Shown piece after piece: positions 1-5,556 of a DNA stretch of 36,213 nucleotides. This stretch comes from a virus. The position numbers were made by a program, and so were the translations under genes. The notes below the pieces were generated by a model. That model searched no databases, was not told the origin of the DNA, and was given only the letters and a program-made list of their open reading frames with translations. Numbering within the stretch: position 1 is the first letter of the stretch; each line of letters starts with the position of its first letter. The DNA lies in IMG/VR virus record IMGVR_UViG_3300008448_000289, positions 1 through 36,213 of that record. The stretch is one strand, 5' to 3'.

Positions 1-26
1 AATCACTAGCGAGACAATTTCTACCC

Positions 27-389
27 ATGTTCCCCGCCTTTTCTGTTCACGTTATGCCGGGAGATTTTAAGGCTATCGAATGGGAGGGCTTCACAATTCG
101 CGCCACAATTCACCGCGACGAAACAACCCGCCCGGATGACTTCGACTGCTACAGCCCGGACGATATCGCCGCGTGGAAGTGTGGCGAATGGGAATATGTG
201 GGCGTGGTTTTGTCCGTTTGGGTGGACGATATTTGTCTAGACGATCATGCCGCAAGCCTTTGGGGTATCGACTGCAACTACCCCGGAGCCGATAACCTTT
301 ATTTGTCCGAATGTGCGGATGACTTACTCGGGGAAGCTCTCGGAGCCGCCCGCACCGCTCGCGTCAAACTGTTAGCCAAACTCAAATAA
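27..389 (+). CDS. Hypothetical acidic protein, possibly 5'-truncated by the window edge
   Basis: I do not recognise this 120-residue protein. It is acidic and rich in Asp, Trp and Cys, with no membrane segment or nucleotide-binding motif. The ATG at 27 has no clear ribosome binding site and the frame stays open to the left edge, so the true start may lie outside the window; an ATG at 54 is another option. It ends 31 nt before the zinc-ribbon gene at 421 on the same strand and probably shares its operon. Confidence 0.6.
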   Translation: MFPAFSVHVMPGDFKAIEWEGFTIRATIHRDETTRPDDFDCYSPDDIAAWKCGEWEYVGVVLSVWVDDICLDDHAASLWGIDCNYPGADNLYLSECADDLLGEALGAARTARVKLLAKLK

Positions 390-420
390 ACCAATCCAAC
401 CTCACCAAAGGAAAAAGCCA

Positions 421-1230
421 ATGCAAACTCAAAACATTTTCGCCGCCTCAACTCACGAGACCGGCGACACCCTCAAAGTATCCATCCTCGCCGCCTTGCG
501 AAAATTTATAGGCCAACGGCCGGGGCTAGACTTTGCCAATTATGGAGACGCGGCAAGCTATCGCGCCGAATCGCGCTCAATCACGCAAGACTTGAATCAC
601 GCAAAAACATTATTGCGAAAGGTCGAAACGGCCTCCGGAATCTCGGGGCTTAATTTGATCGAAGCGACACGGGGTAGCCGGGTCAAGATTGAAACCGTGC
701 GGGATTGGGAATGTAACTGCGGCGCGAAATACAGCGCACCCGTGAAAACGGGGACAACGGCTAACCTATCCGGGGAGGCCACCGCATGGTGCCCGAGATG
801 CAAGGCGCGTCCGGTTATGGGTTCCGCGCATAGGATTAGAATTGACTACACAACCGGGCAATACTTCCCGACTGAATACCGGGCGGCGGTTGCTAGACTT
901 TGCGCCAATGCCTTATGGGACTATATCCGCGAGTCATCCATGCCCTCTCCGGTCTACTTTGTGGAGTGGCAAAACGAGCGCGGCGAGTATGTCCGGGCTA
1001 ATCGGGAGCCTTTTAAATATCAGGACGCGGCAGAAGCTCAAGCCAACCTAACCCGCCGCATTAAAGAGCAAGAAAAAGCCGCATTCACCACACCCCCGCA
1101 CGGCTACGGATTCACCACGATTCGGGAAGCCTACAGAACCCCAAAGGGCTATATATCGGGCGGCGATTGGCTCCGGGCATACTTTGTCCGCGAGTTGGGG
1201 CGCGGCATTGCTTCACGGTTTTTTAATTGA
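421..1230 (+). CDS. Phage/plasmid accessory protein with a central zinc ribbon
   Basis: This 269-residue protein has a helical N-terminal part with the stretch RPGLDFANYGDAASYRAE (33-50), a pattern I associate with uncharacterised phage and plasmid proteins. A four-cysteine zinc ribbon follows: C98-x-C100 and C124-x2-C127. The C-terminal half is mixed with a basic end. The start is backed by AAAGGAA about 8 nt upstream. The zinc ribbon suggests nucleic-acid or protein binding, but the function is unknown. It ends where the next gene's ribosome binding site begins. Confidence 0.75.
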   Translation: MQTQNIFAASTHETGDTLKVSILAALRKFIGQRPGLDFANYGDAASYRAESRSITQDLNHAKTLLRKVETASGISGLNLIEATRGSRVKIETVRDWECNCGAKYSAPVKTGTTANLSGEATAWCPRCKARPVMGSAHRIRIDYTTGQYFPTEYRAAVARLCANALWDYIRESSMPSPVYFVEWQNERGEYVRANREPFKYQDAAEAQANLTRRIKEQEKAAFTTPPHGYGFTTIREAYRTPKGYISGGDWLRAYFVRELGRGIASRFFN

Positions 1231-1244
1231 GAGGGGGCGGGACA

Positions 1245-1709
1245 ATGAAAACGAAGCTAGAACAATGGAAGCACCCCGAGAATTATGCGGGTGAAGTGTG
1301 GCCGGGCTATCGCATATTCCTAACCCAAAACCGAGACTCGGACGCCCTCACCCGGTCGAATTTCGAGCGCGGCCTTGCGCTTATCGGCGGCGAGTCTGAA
1401 ACCGTGCAAGTCGTCCGCGAGCGTCATTGGGCTTGCGGTTGGGTTGAGTGGATAGGGATACATGAGGACGACGCGCAAGCCATAGCGAAGGCTGAAGCCA
1501 TACTCGAAAAGCTAGACGGCTACCCGGTGCTCGATGACGATCACTTTTCGGAGCTTGAATGGAATGAAGCTCATGACGTATGGGCGGGGTTGAGCTTGCG
1601 CGAGCGGGTAGACCTTTGCAGAGAGGCAGGGCTATCCATATTCGCCGCCCGTTATCCTGATATGCCCCGCGACGATAGCGGCTACATTTTCGAGAGCTTG
1701 CGGGGTTAG
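1245..1709 (+). CDS. Hypothetical protein, last gene of the left operon
   Basis: The frame opens at a TTG at 1227, but the ATG at 1245 is preferred because GAGAGGGGG lies just upstream of it. The 154-residue product is acidic and Trp-rich (for example the WACGWVEWIG stretch near 64-73) with no recognised domain. The C-terminal part, with DVWAGLSLRERVDLCREAGLS, looks helical. A strong intrinsic terminator starts 20 nt after its stop, so it closes the transcript that includes the 27 and 421 genes. Confidence 0.7.
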   Translation: MKTKLEQWKHPENYAGEVWPGYRIFLTQNRDSDALTRSNFERGLALIGGESETVQVVRERHWACGWVEWIGIHEDDAQAIAKAEAILEKLDGYPVLDDDHFSELEWNEAHDVWAGLSLRERVDLCREAGLSIFAARYPDMPRDDSGYIFESLRG

Positions 1710-1728
1710 GTTTTCCGGGTAGGTTTTT

Positions 1729-1757
1729 GGGGCGGGACGATACCGCCCCCCTTTTTT
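1729..1757 (+). terminator. Rho-independent terminator closing the left operon
   Basis: A 7-bp GC stem is formed by GGGGCGG (1729-1735) and CCGCCCC (1743-1749) with a 7-nt loop. It is followed by CC and six T residues (1752-1757). It sits 20 nt after the stop at 1709. Confidence 0.85.
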
Positions 1758-2017
1758 ACTAGGTTTTTGCCTGTTTTGTCCGGGTGCGAACGCGCCGCCG
1801 AGTATTTTTTACCGGGCTTTTTAGGTTGACAGGGATTTTTTCCCGGTGCGAACGGGTTTCAGGTTGGGTGCGTACCCGTGCTGAAAAAGCCTAGCAAAAA
1901 GGGATATTAAAAAGTATTGAAAGGCGATTTGAACCCCTTGACAGGGTGCGAACGCGAGCTTATTGTCGAGACGTTGTTAAGATTCTTTAACTAACTAGGA
2001 AAAAGCGAGGTGCGAAC
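1758..2017 (+). promoter_or_regulatory. Regulatory intergenic region carrying the GGTGCGAACG motif cluster
   Basis: About 260 nt without an ORF. It contains exact GGTGCGAACG at 1783-1792, 1845-1854 and 1945-1954, a fourth exact copy at 2009-2018 that runs into the GTG start of the next gene, and the variant GGTGCGTACC at 1867-1876. Two copies lie in small hairpins: CCCG(1842-1845)/CGGG(1853-1856), and GGGT(1866-1869)/ACCC(1874-1877). A TTGACA at 1826-1831 has no good -10 partner; a second one, at 1938, does. The region probably controls the small-gene operon that follows. Confidence 0.6.
1938..1966 (+). promoter_or_regulatory. Sigma70-type promoter for the small-gene operon
   Basis: TTGACA (1938-1943), a 17-nt spacer and TATTGT (1961-1966). 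The spacer contains a full GGTGCGAACG copy (1945-1954), so anything binding the motif would compete with RNA polymerase. Expected transcription start is near 1973, about 45 nt before the GTG start at 2018. Confidence 0.6.
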
Positions 2018-2164
2018 GTGAGTGAAGAACAGAAACGGGCATTAGATGCCATCCAGAATTTCATCATCTGGTACACAAGCGACGAGACTTTGCGCGAGCG
2101 GATGAATGATGCCGCCGTGGATTACGTCGAAGAGGATCACGTTTTAAATGAGGTGCGGGCATGA
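2018..2164 (+). CDS. Small hypothetical acidic protein with GTG start
   Basis: A 48-residue ORF beginning VSEEQKRALDAIQNF and ending HVLNEVRA, below the usual 60-residue cutoff. The start is fixed by GAGGTG at 2008-2013, five bases before the GTG. The stop overlaps the next start (ATGA at 2161-2164), which supports a real, coupled gene. It looks helical and acidic. No function recognised. Confidence 0.65.
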   Translation: MSEEQKRALDAIQNFIIWYTSDETLRERMNDAAVDYVEEDHVLNEVRA

Positions 2165-2358
2165 AAAAGTTTGTGGTGTCACTCGCCCGGATCGAACACC
2201 GGGTCTACCAGATTGAGGTCGAGGCCAACGATAAAGACGAGGCCGAAGAATTAGCCCTCGAAACATGGTACGAGGATGACGAAGCCTTTATGGACTGCGG
2301 GTGCGTACACGCCGAAGAATTTATTAATGATGTTGAAGAGCAGCGGGAGGCAGCATGA
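2161..2358 (+). CDS. Small DpnD/PcfM-like protein
   Basis: A 65-residue protein with a beta-strand pattern at the N-terminus (KKFVVSLARIEHRVYQIEVEAND) followed by an acidic helix with DKDEAEELALETWYEDD. This strand-strand-helix shape with a VEAxDxDEAEE motif resembles the small DpnD/PcfM-type proteins of phages and mobile elements, whose role is unclear. GAGGTGCGGGC precedes the ATG. It overlaps the genes on both sides by 4 nt. The next gene is a shorter paralogue. Confidence 0.7.
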   Translation: MKKFVVSLARIEHRVYQIEVEANDKDEAEELALETWYEDDEAFMDCGCVHAEEFINDVEEQREAA

Positions 2359-2525
2359 AAACTTATAGCGTGACGATCCGAGCGACCGTCGTAAAGACTT
2401 TGAGAGTTGAAGCTGAAGACGAAGAAACCGCCACCACAATGGCGCACGAAGACTTTACCGTTCAGCTAACTGATGACCTTGAAGATTACGAGGAAGAAAC
2501 TTTGCGCGTGGAGGAGGCTGCATGA
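2355..2525 (+). CDS. Small DpnD/PcfM-like paralogue
   Basis: A 56-residue ORF starting MKTYSVTIRATVVKTLRVEA and ending ETLRVEEAA. It has the same layout as the preceding gene (K-x-[FY]-x-V-[ST] start, then VEAxDEETA and an acidic tail), so the pair looks like a tandem duplication. Both junctions are ATGA overlaps, and GGGAGG lies upstream of the start. Short length hides it from size-filtered gene callers. Confidence 0.65.
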   Translation: MKTYSVTIRATVVKTLRVEAEDEETATTMAHEDFTVQLTDDLEDYEEETLRVEEAA

Positions 2526-2773
2526 ACAACCTGATCCCCGAGCCGAACGTCGGCAAGCGTAAAGACAAGGTGAGTACCGGACTGACCGAGGCACAGATGA
2601 GTGTGATCCGGTGCGCTTTTGCGGACTTGTGCGGGTCGATGCAGGTTTATTTGCAGGACGATATCACCGCGCATGATTGGCGAGCGCACATGACAACCAT
2701 CTTGGAGTTGCAAGAGGCGTTCGATTTTGTCGGTGCGTTGCCGCCTGACTTGGATGATGGTGATTTGTCATGA
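2522..2773 (+). CDS. Hypothetical protein, 83 residues
   Basis: The start is supported by GAGGAGG about 5 nt upstream and by an ATGA overlap with the previous stop. The sequence is mostly helical (residues 22-72, with TEAQMSVIRCAFADLCGSM) and ends in an acidic tail PDLDDGDLS. No recognised domain. It is coupled to the next gene by another 4-nt overlap. Confidence 0.65.
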   Translation: MNNLIPEPNVGKRKDKVSTGLTEAQMSVIRCAFADLCGSMQVYLQDDITAHDWRAHMTTILELQEAFDFVGALPPDLDDGDLS

Positions 2774-3009
2774 CCAACGAATTAAAACCCCCACAGACTC
2801 CGCAAGAGGCGTTAGAGCTTGCCTTGACTCTGGCTGCGACTGCACCGGACGGCGAGAAGATGATGCAAGCGGCGCGGATTGCGTTTGATATCGCCCGGTC
2901 TATGTCGCTTGAAGAGTTTGCGGAAGCGATGGATACCATCGAGGCGCGGACAGATATGCGAGAGCGTGCCCTCTTTGGTGACACCATCGAAAACTTGAAA
3001 ACGCATTGA
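2770..3009 (+). CDS. Hypothetical helical protein, 79 residues
   Basis: A Pro/Gln opening (PPQTPQEALELALTLAATAPDGEK) leads into two amphipathic helices. No catalytic motif is visible. It is translationally coupled to the gene at 2522 and followed 9 nt later by the GTG gene at 3019. Confidence 0.65.
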   Translation: MTNELKPPQTPQEALELALTLAATAPDGEKMMQAARIAFDIARSMSLEEFAEAMDTIEARTDMRERALFGDTIENLKTH

Positions 3010-3019
3010 GGTGCGAACG
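3010..3019 (+). promoter_or_regulatory. GGTGCGAACG copy acting as ribosome binding region
   Basis: Exact 10-mer running into the GTG start of the 59-residue gene at 3019. With the copy at 2009-2018 and the close variants before 2161 and 3209, it shows that the motif is used as part of a translation-start module GAGGTGCGNRC(N)TG. Confidence 0.55.
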
Positions 3020-3198
3020 TGAAAACATTTGAATTACGGAACGACTGGGTTATCCCGGTCAAGGGTGACAACGAGTATGACATCGATCTGGAGTTGTATG
3101 AGCTACGCGAATGGTGGTGCAGACCTCGCCAGATCACGCGGCAGTTAGAGTTGCCATTGGATGAGCCGCGAGAGTTTATTAACTACAAGCCGTTTTGA
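3019..3198 (+). CDS. Small hypothetical protein with GTG start
   Basis: A 59-residue ORF, MKTFELRNDWVIPVKGDN... to ...EFINYKPF. The GTG start follows GAGGTGCGAAC (3008-3018), the same 14-nt initiation module seen at 2008-2021. The arrangement TRQLELPLDEPREFINYKPF is conserved-looking but not one I can name. The stop overlaps the ribosome binding site of the next gene, again in the form TGAGGTGCG. Confidence 0.6.
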   Translation: MKTFELRNDWVIPVKGDNEYDIDLELYELREWWCRPRQITRQLELPLDEPREFINYKPF

Positions 3199-3208
3199 GG
3201 TGCGAGCC

Positions 3209-3403
3209 ATGATGAACGACAAAGAGATGGTGCAAGCGATACTCGACTACGAGTTGTATCTACACCCGGATGACATTCACGAGCGGTACAAAACAGTTTT
3301 GAAGTACGGGTTCTATGGCTTGGTTCATCAGCCGTTCATCACACTTCAACAGATGTGCCGTGAGCGCGGGATCGACTACGAAAGACGGTGTGATGAGGAT
3401 TGA
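3209..3403 (+). CDS. Small hypothetical protein, 64 residues
   Basis: The open frame begins at an ATG at 3161 inside the previous gene, but the ATG at 3209 (followed by a second at 3212) has GAGGTGCGAGCC directly upstream and avoids a long overlap, so it is preferred. The product is MMNDKEMVQAILDYELYL... with Tyr- and Asp-rich helices. Last gene of the operon that starts at 2018; no clear terminator follows before the promoter at 3431. Confidence 0.6.
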   Translation: MMNDKEMVQAILDYELYLHPDDIHERYKTVLKYGFYGLVHQPFITLQQMCRERGIDYERRCDED

Positions 3404-3430
3404 TTGAGGTTCGATCAAAGAATGAGGGGC

Positions 3431-3459
3431 TTGACTAATTAGTAAAGCTATGTTATACT
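3431..3459 (+). promoter_or_regulatory. Strong sigma70-type promoter
   Basis: TTGACT (3431-3436), an exact 17-nt spacer, and TATACT (3454-3459). The perfect palindrome ACTAATTAGT (3434-3443) overlaps the -35 box and could be a repressor site. The predicted start point, near 3466, falls on the inverted repeat at 3466-3484. Confidence 0.8.
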
Positions 3460-3465
3460 ATGCTC

Positions 3466-3484
3466 CGGTTGAATGGTTCAACCG
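3466..3484 (+). promoter_or_regulatory. Inverted repeat at the transcription start
   Basis: CGGTTGAA (3466-3473), TGG, TTCAACCG (3477-3484): a perfect 8-bp inverted repeat with a 3-nt centre. It could be an operator over +1, or a hairpin at the very 5' end of the transcript that protects the mRNA. It lies 24 nt before the ATG at 3509. Confidence 0.55.
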
Positions 3485-3508
3485 ACTATAACTAATCGGA
3501 GAAAGCAC

Positions 3509-3742
3509 ATGACTAACCTCACCAAAGAAAACCTCATCAAGAAGTACGACGCGCCCGAGGGCTACCGTTATCTCATCGTCGCCCAGAGGAACGATGACTT
3601 GCTTTGTGTGGCGAACGATATGCAGGACATATTGGATTGGTACTGGAAGTACTTCGATGTGATCTCGGAGAAAGCCGCCAAAGATTATTTAGTCATTGAT
3701 ATTGAGAAAGGCCGACGATTCAGCATTAAGAATATGCACTAA
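3509..3742 (+). CDS. Hypothetical protein in a monocistronic unit
   Basis: The frame is open from 3473, but the ATG at 3509 follows CGGAGAAAG at good spacing, whereas an upstream start would begin inside the hairpin at the transcript's 5' end. The 77-residue product MTNLTKENLIKKYDAPEGYRY... has no recognised domain; residues 37-52 look helical and aromatic (DMQDILDWYWKYFDV). It has its own strong promoter and terminator, so it is probably expressed early or at high level. A host-takeover role would be a guess. Confidence 0.7.
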   Translation: MTNLTKENLIKKYDAPEGYRYLIVAQRNDDLLCVANDMQDILDWYWKYFDVISEKAAKDYLVIDIEKGRRFSIKNMH

Positions 3743-3748
3743 CCGCGT

Positions 3749-3778
3749 GGGGGCGGGTGCGAACTCGCCCCCTCTTTT
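3749..3778 (+). terminator. Rho-independent terminator with a GGTGCGAACT loop
   Basis: GGGGGCG (3749-3755) pairs with CGCCCCC (3766-3772), followed by TCTTTT. The 10-nt loop is GGTGCGAACT, one base from the motif repeated upstream. It lies 6 nt after the stop at 3742. Confidence 0.85.
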
Positions 3779-3795
3779 GAACCTAGATAAACACG

Positions 3796-4080
3796 ATGAC
3801 ACCAGAAGGCAAAGTCAAACAGAAGGTCAAGAAGTACTTGACCGAGATGGGTTGTTACTACGCGATGCCCGCCACAGGTGGGTACGGGTTGAGTGGTACG
3901 CCGGACTTTCTTGTGTGTTATCGGGGTGCGTTCGCGGCCATTGAATGTAAGGCCGGTGGGAACAAGCCGACTGCGCTGCAAGAGGCAGCGATGCAAAGGA
4001 TTCGAGATGCGGGCGGACTCGCCCTCGTCATTGATGAGACCAACGTGGATCAACTAAAGGAGTTGTTTGGGTATGAATAA
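3796..4080 (+). CDS. VRR-NUC domain nuclease
   Basis: A 94-residue stand-alone VRR-NUC protein of the PD-(D/E)XK superfamily. The catalytic core is visible: GTPDFL with D37, then IECKAGG with E50 and K52, and a downstream Gln (Q62) in LQEAAMQRI. The N-terminal helix has Glu4 (TPEGKVKQKVKKYL). Stand-alone VRR-NUC proteins are common in phages and are thought to cut branched or recombination-intermediate DNA. No strong ribosome binding site is seen, and the gene starts 17 nt after a terminator, so its promoter is unclear. It is coupled to the DUF3310 gene by an overlap. Confidence 0.9.
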   Translation: MTPEGKVKQKVKKYLTEMGCYYAMPATGGYGLSGTPDFLVCYRGAFAAIECKAGGNKPTALQEAAMQRIRDAGGLALVIDETNVDQLKELFGYE

Positions 4081-4447
4081 GAAGCCGTCGAGAATTTTAG
4101 ATTCGGTGCAGGAGATGAAAGCTGCGCTCGATGCACTCGATGCGTTGGGGAAGCCGAAGAAGTCAAAGGCAATACAAGAGGGCAACGACTTGGCGAATAA
4201 AATTTTCCAAGAGACTTACGACAAATACCACCCCGACCTCGTTAACAACCCGCCGCATTACACAGCGGGGGGGATAGACTTTTTAGATTTTGCTGAAGCG
4301 AAGGGGCTGACCGAGAATGCGTACCTGTTCAACGTCGTGAAATACGTTGTTCGAGCGGGCAAGAAGGTCGGTGTCGATCCGATTCAGGACTTGGAGAAAG
4401 CAGAGTTTTACTTAAAGCGAGAGATCGCACGGAGGAAGCAAGCATGA
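4073..4447 (+). CDS. DUF3310 family protein
   Basis: The C-terminal half matches DUF3310, a small phage domain of unsettled function sometimes annotated as a nucleotide kinase. Signature parts are VNNPPHYT (57-64), the helix VKYVVRAGKK (89-98) and DLEKAEFYLKREI (106-118). Residues 1-50 are a Lys-rich helical extension. The ATG at 4073 is chosen over the in-frame TTG at 4067: AAAGGAG at 4056-4062 serves it, and it overlaps the VRR-NUC stop. No Walker motif is present, so kinase activity is not supported by sequence. Confidence 0.85.
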   Translation: MNKKPSRILDSVQEMKAALDALDALGKPKKSKAIQEGNDLANKIFQETYDKYHPDLVNNPPHYTAGGIDFLDFAEAKGLTENAYLFNVVKYVVRAGKKVGVDPIQDLEKAEFYLKREIARRKQA

Positions 4448-5013
4448 AGACGATTGAGGTAGAGATCCGTGGCAACACGCCACTTTTGATTCACCGCTTT
4501 GCTGAACAGGCAGAGCAAGGCAAAGCCACACGCCGAGTCATGGTGGATAGTTCTAATCCGCGTGATGAAGCAACCAAGAACGCATACGTTGCGTCCGATG
4601 GGACGTATTACTTCAACGCCTTTTCGATCCCGGCGACGATGGCGAATGCGGGCGTGAACCACAAGATGCGTGGGAGCCGCAAGACTTTGAAGTTCATCGT
4701 GCCTTCGGCTGTGCGAGTGGATACCGACACCATCACCATACTGGGTGAGGATGGGAAACCTGCGCCGAACTTCGAGGTGGATGGTCGTCCGGTCACGATC
4801 CCGGCAACGAAGGGTCGAGTGATGCGATACCGCCCTCGCTTTGATAAGTGGGGTGCGAAGTTCCGCTTGATCCTGAACGATCAGATGTTGTCATCCGAGG
4901 ACGCGCATCGCTTGTTAAATGAAGCGGGTGAGAGCATGGGTATCGGTGATTTTAGGCCAGAGAAACGTGGCCCATTCGGAACATTCCGCGTGACAAGTTT
5001 TCGAGAGATTTAA
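4444..5013 (+). CDS. Conserved phage protein with RAMP/Cas7-like hints
   Basis: A 189-residue protein recognisable as a conserved phage type of unknown function. The first strand runs into a turn, EIRGNTPLLIHRF (7-19), and the C-terminus has a glycine-rich stretch GIGDFRPEKRGPFGTFRV (166-183). Both features recall RAMP proteins such as Cas7 (a first strand ending near PLLIH, and a late Gly-rich loop), but this is only pattern resemblance. Basic residues (RGSRK 76-80; KGRVMRYRPRFDKWG 123-137) suit nucleic-acid binding. It overlaps the DUF3310 stop (ATGA) and is the last gene before the pentanucleotide array. Confidence 0.65.
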   Translation: MKTIEVEIRGNTPLLIHRFAEQAEQGKATRRVMVDSSNPRDEATKNAYVASDGTYYFNAFSIPATMANAGVNHKMRGSRKTLKFIVPSAVRVDTDTITILGEDGKPAPNFEVDGRPVTIPATKGRVMRYRPRFDKWGAKFRLILNDQMLSSEDAHRLLNEAGESMGIGDFRPEKRGPFGTFRVTSFREI

Positions 5014-5131
5014 TTTGAGGCAAGGTCTGGCGCGGTCTGGCGAGGTTGGGCAGGGTCTGGCACGGTGCGGTGAGGTAAGGTGAGGTGGGGTGAGGCCGTG
5101 TGAGGTGGGGCTATGTCTGGTGTGGTTTGGC

Positions 5132-5153
5132 TTTTAGGGGGCAAAGAATTTTT
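5132..5153 (+). repeat. Spacer repeat copy 1 within the pentanucleotide array
   Basis: First of three copies identical over 22 nt: four T, AGGGGGCAAAGAA, then at least five T. It separates pentamer blocks A and B. Confidence 0.9.
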
Positions 5154-5258
5154 AAGGCGGGGCAAGGTGAGGTTGGGTCGGGTCGGGTATGGCTCGGCGG
5201 GGTCTGGTGAGGTGAGGTTAGGCGATGCCCGGTGTGGCGAGGCGCGGTAGGGTTTGGT

Positions 5259-5280
5259 TTTTAGGGGGCAAAGAATTTTT
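5259..5280 (+). repeat. Spacer repeat copy 2 within the pentanucleotide array
   Basis: Second copy of the 22-nt core, starting 127 nt after copy 1 and flanked by one extra T on each side. It separates blocks B and C. Confidence 0.9.
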
Positions 5281-5406
5281 TGAGGCGTGGTGCGGTCAGG
5301 CTCGGCGTGGCTCGGTTGGGTGTGGTGAAGTTAGGTAGGGTGGGGTACGGCGTGGCGTGGTGGGGTCGGGCATGGTCGGGTAAGGCGGGGCATGGTGAGG
5401 TTTGGT

Positions 5407-5428
5407 TTTTAGGGGGCAAAGAATTTTT
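5407..5428 (+). repeat. Spacer repeat copy 3 within the pentanucleotide array
   Basis: Third copy of the 22-nt core, starting 148 nt after copy 2. It separates blocks C and D. Block D ends differently, in GGTTTTATTTTTACGAGG, which supplies the ribosome binding site of the gene at 5557. Confidence 0.9.
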
Positions 5429-5556
5429 TAGGTGGGGTCTGGCTATGCGAGGCGTGGTCGGGTTAGGTTAGGTCTGGCAAGGCAGGGTACGGTGTGGCGT
5501 GGCGTGGTCAGGCCGGGTTTGGTTGGGTATGGTTTTATTTTTACGAGGTAACAAGT

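Larger units (their letters stand above)
5017..5535 (+). repeat. Degenerate NNGGY pentanucleotide array in four blocks
   Basis: A guanine pair recurs every 5 nt for about 500 nt, usually followed by T or C, while the other two bases vary freely (CTGGC, GAGGT, ACGGT, GCGGT...). Blocks: A about 5019-5130 (GG at positions 4 mod 5), B 5156-5257 (1 mod 5), C 5284-5405 (4 mod 5), D 5431-5532 (1 mod 5); roughly 90 units. Exceptions are few (for example near 5098, 5114, 5227 and 5446). The pattern GGN3GGN3GGN3GG fits two-layer G-quadruplexes on the + strand or in RNA. Many units are GAGGT, which also matches a Shine-Dalgarno core. Period 5 is incompatible with simple coding. It fills the gap between 5013 and 5557. 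Confidence 0.9.

Noticed and set aside
1826-1854. Second promoter at the upstream TTGACA
   Set aside because: At 16-18 nt spacing the downstream hexamer has no resemblance to a -10 box.
2664-3137. 157-residue minus-strand ORF over the small-gene operon
   Set aside because: Ser/Arg/His-rich shadow of several coupled plus-strand genes, without domain or ribosome binding site.
5280-5471. 63-residue ORF inside the pentanucleotide array
   Set aside because: It only reflects the 15-nt (3x5) periodicity, is Gly/Val/Arg/Trp repetitive, has no ribosome binding context distinct from the repeat, and is not kept across the blocks.
5017-5535. CRISPR array or iteron origin
   Set aside because: Repeats are 5 nt and degenerate, and the three conserved spacers are too few and unevenly spaced; there are no direct repeats with unique spacers and no cas genes.
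5494-5556. N-terminal extension of the methyltransferase ORF
   Set aside because: It translates the array; the ATG at 5557 has its own ribosome binding site and begins the natural protein sequence.
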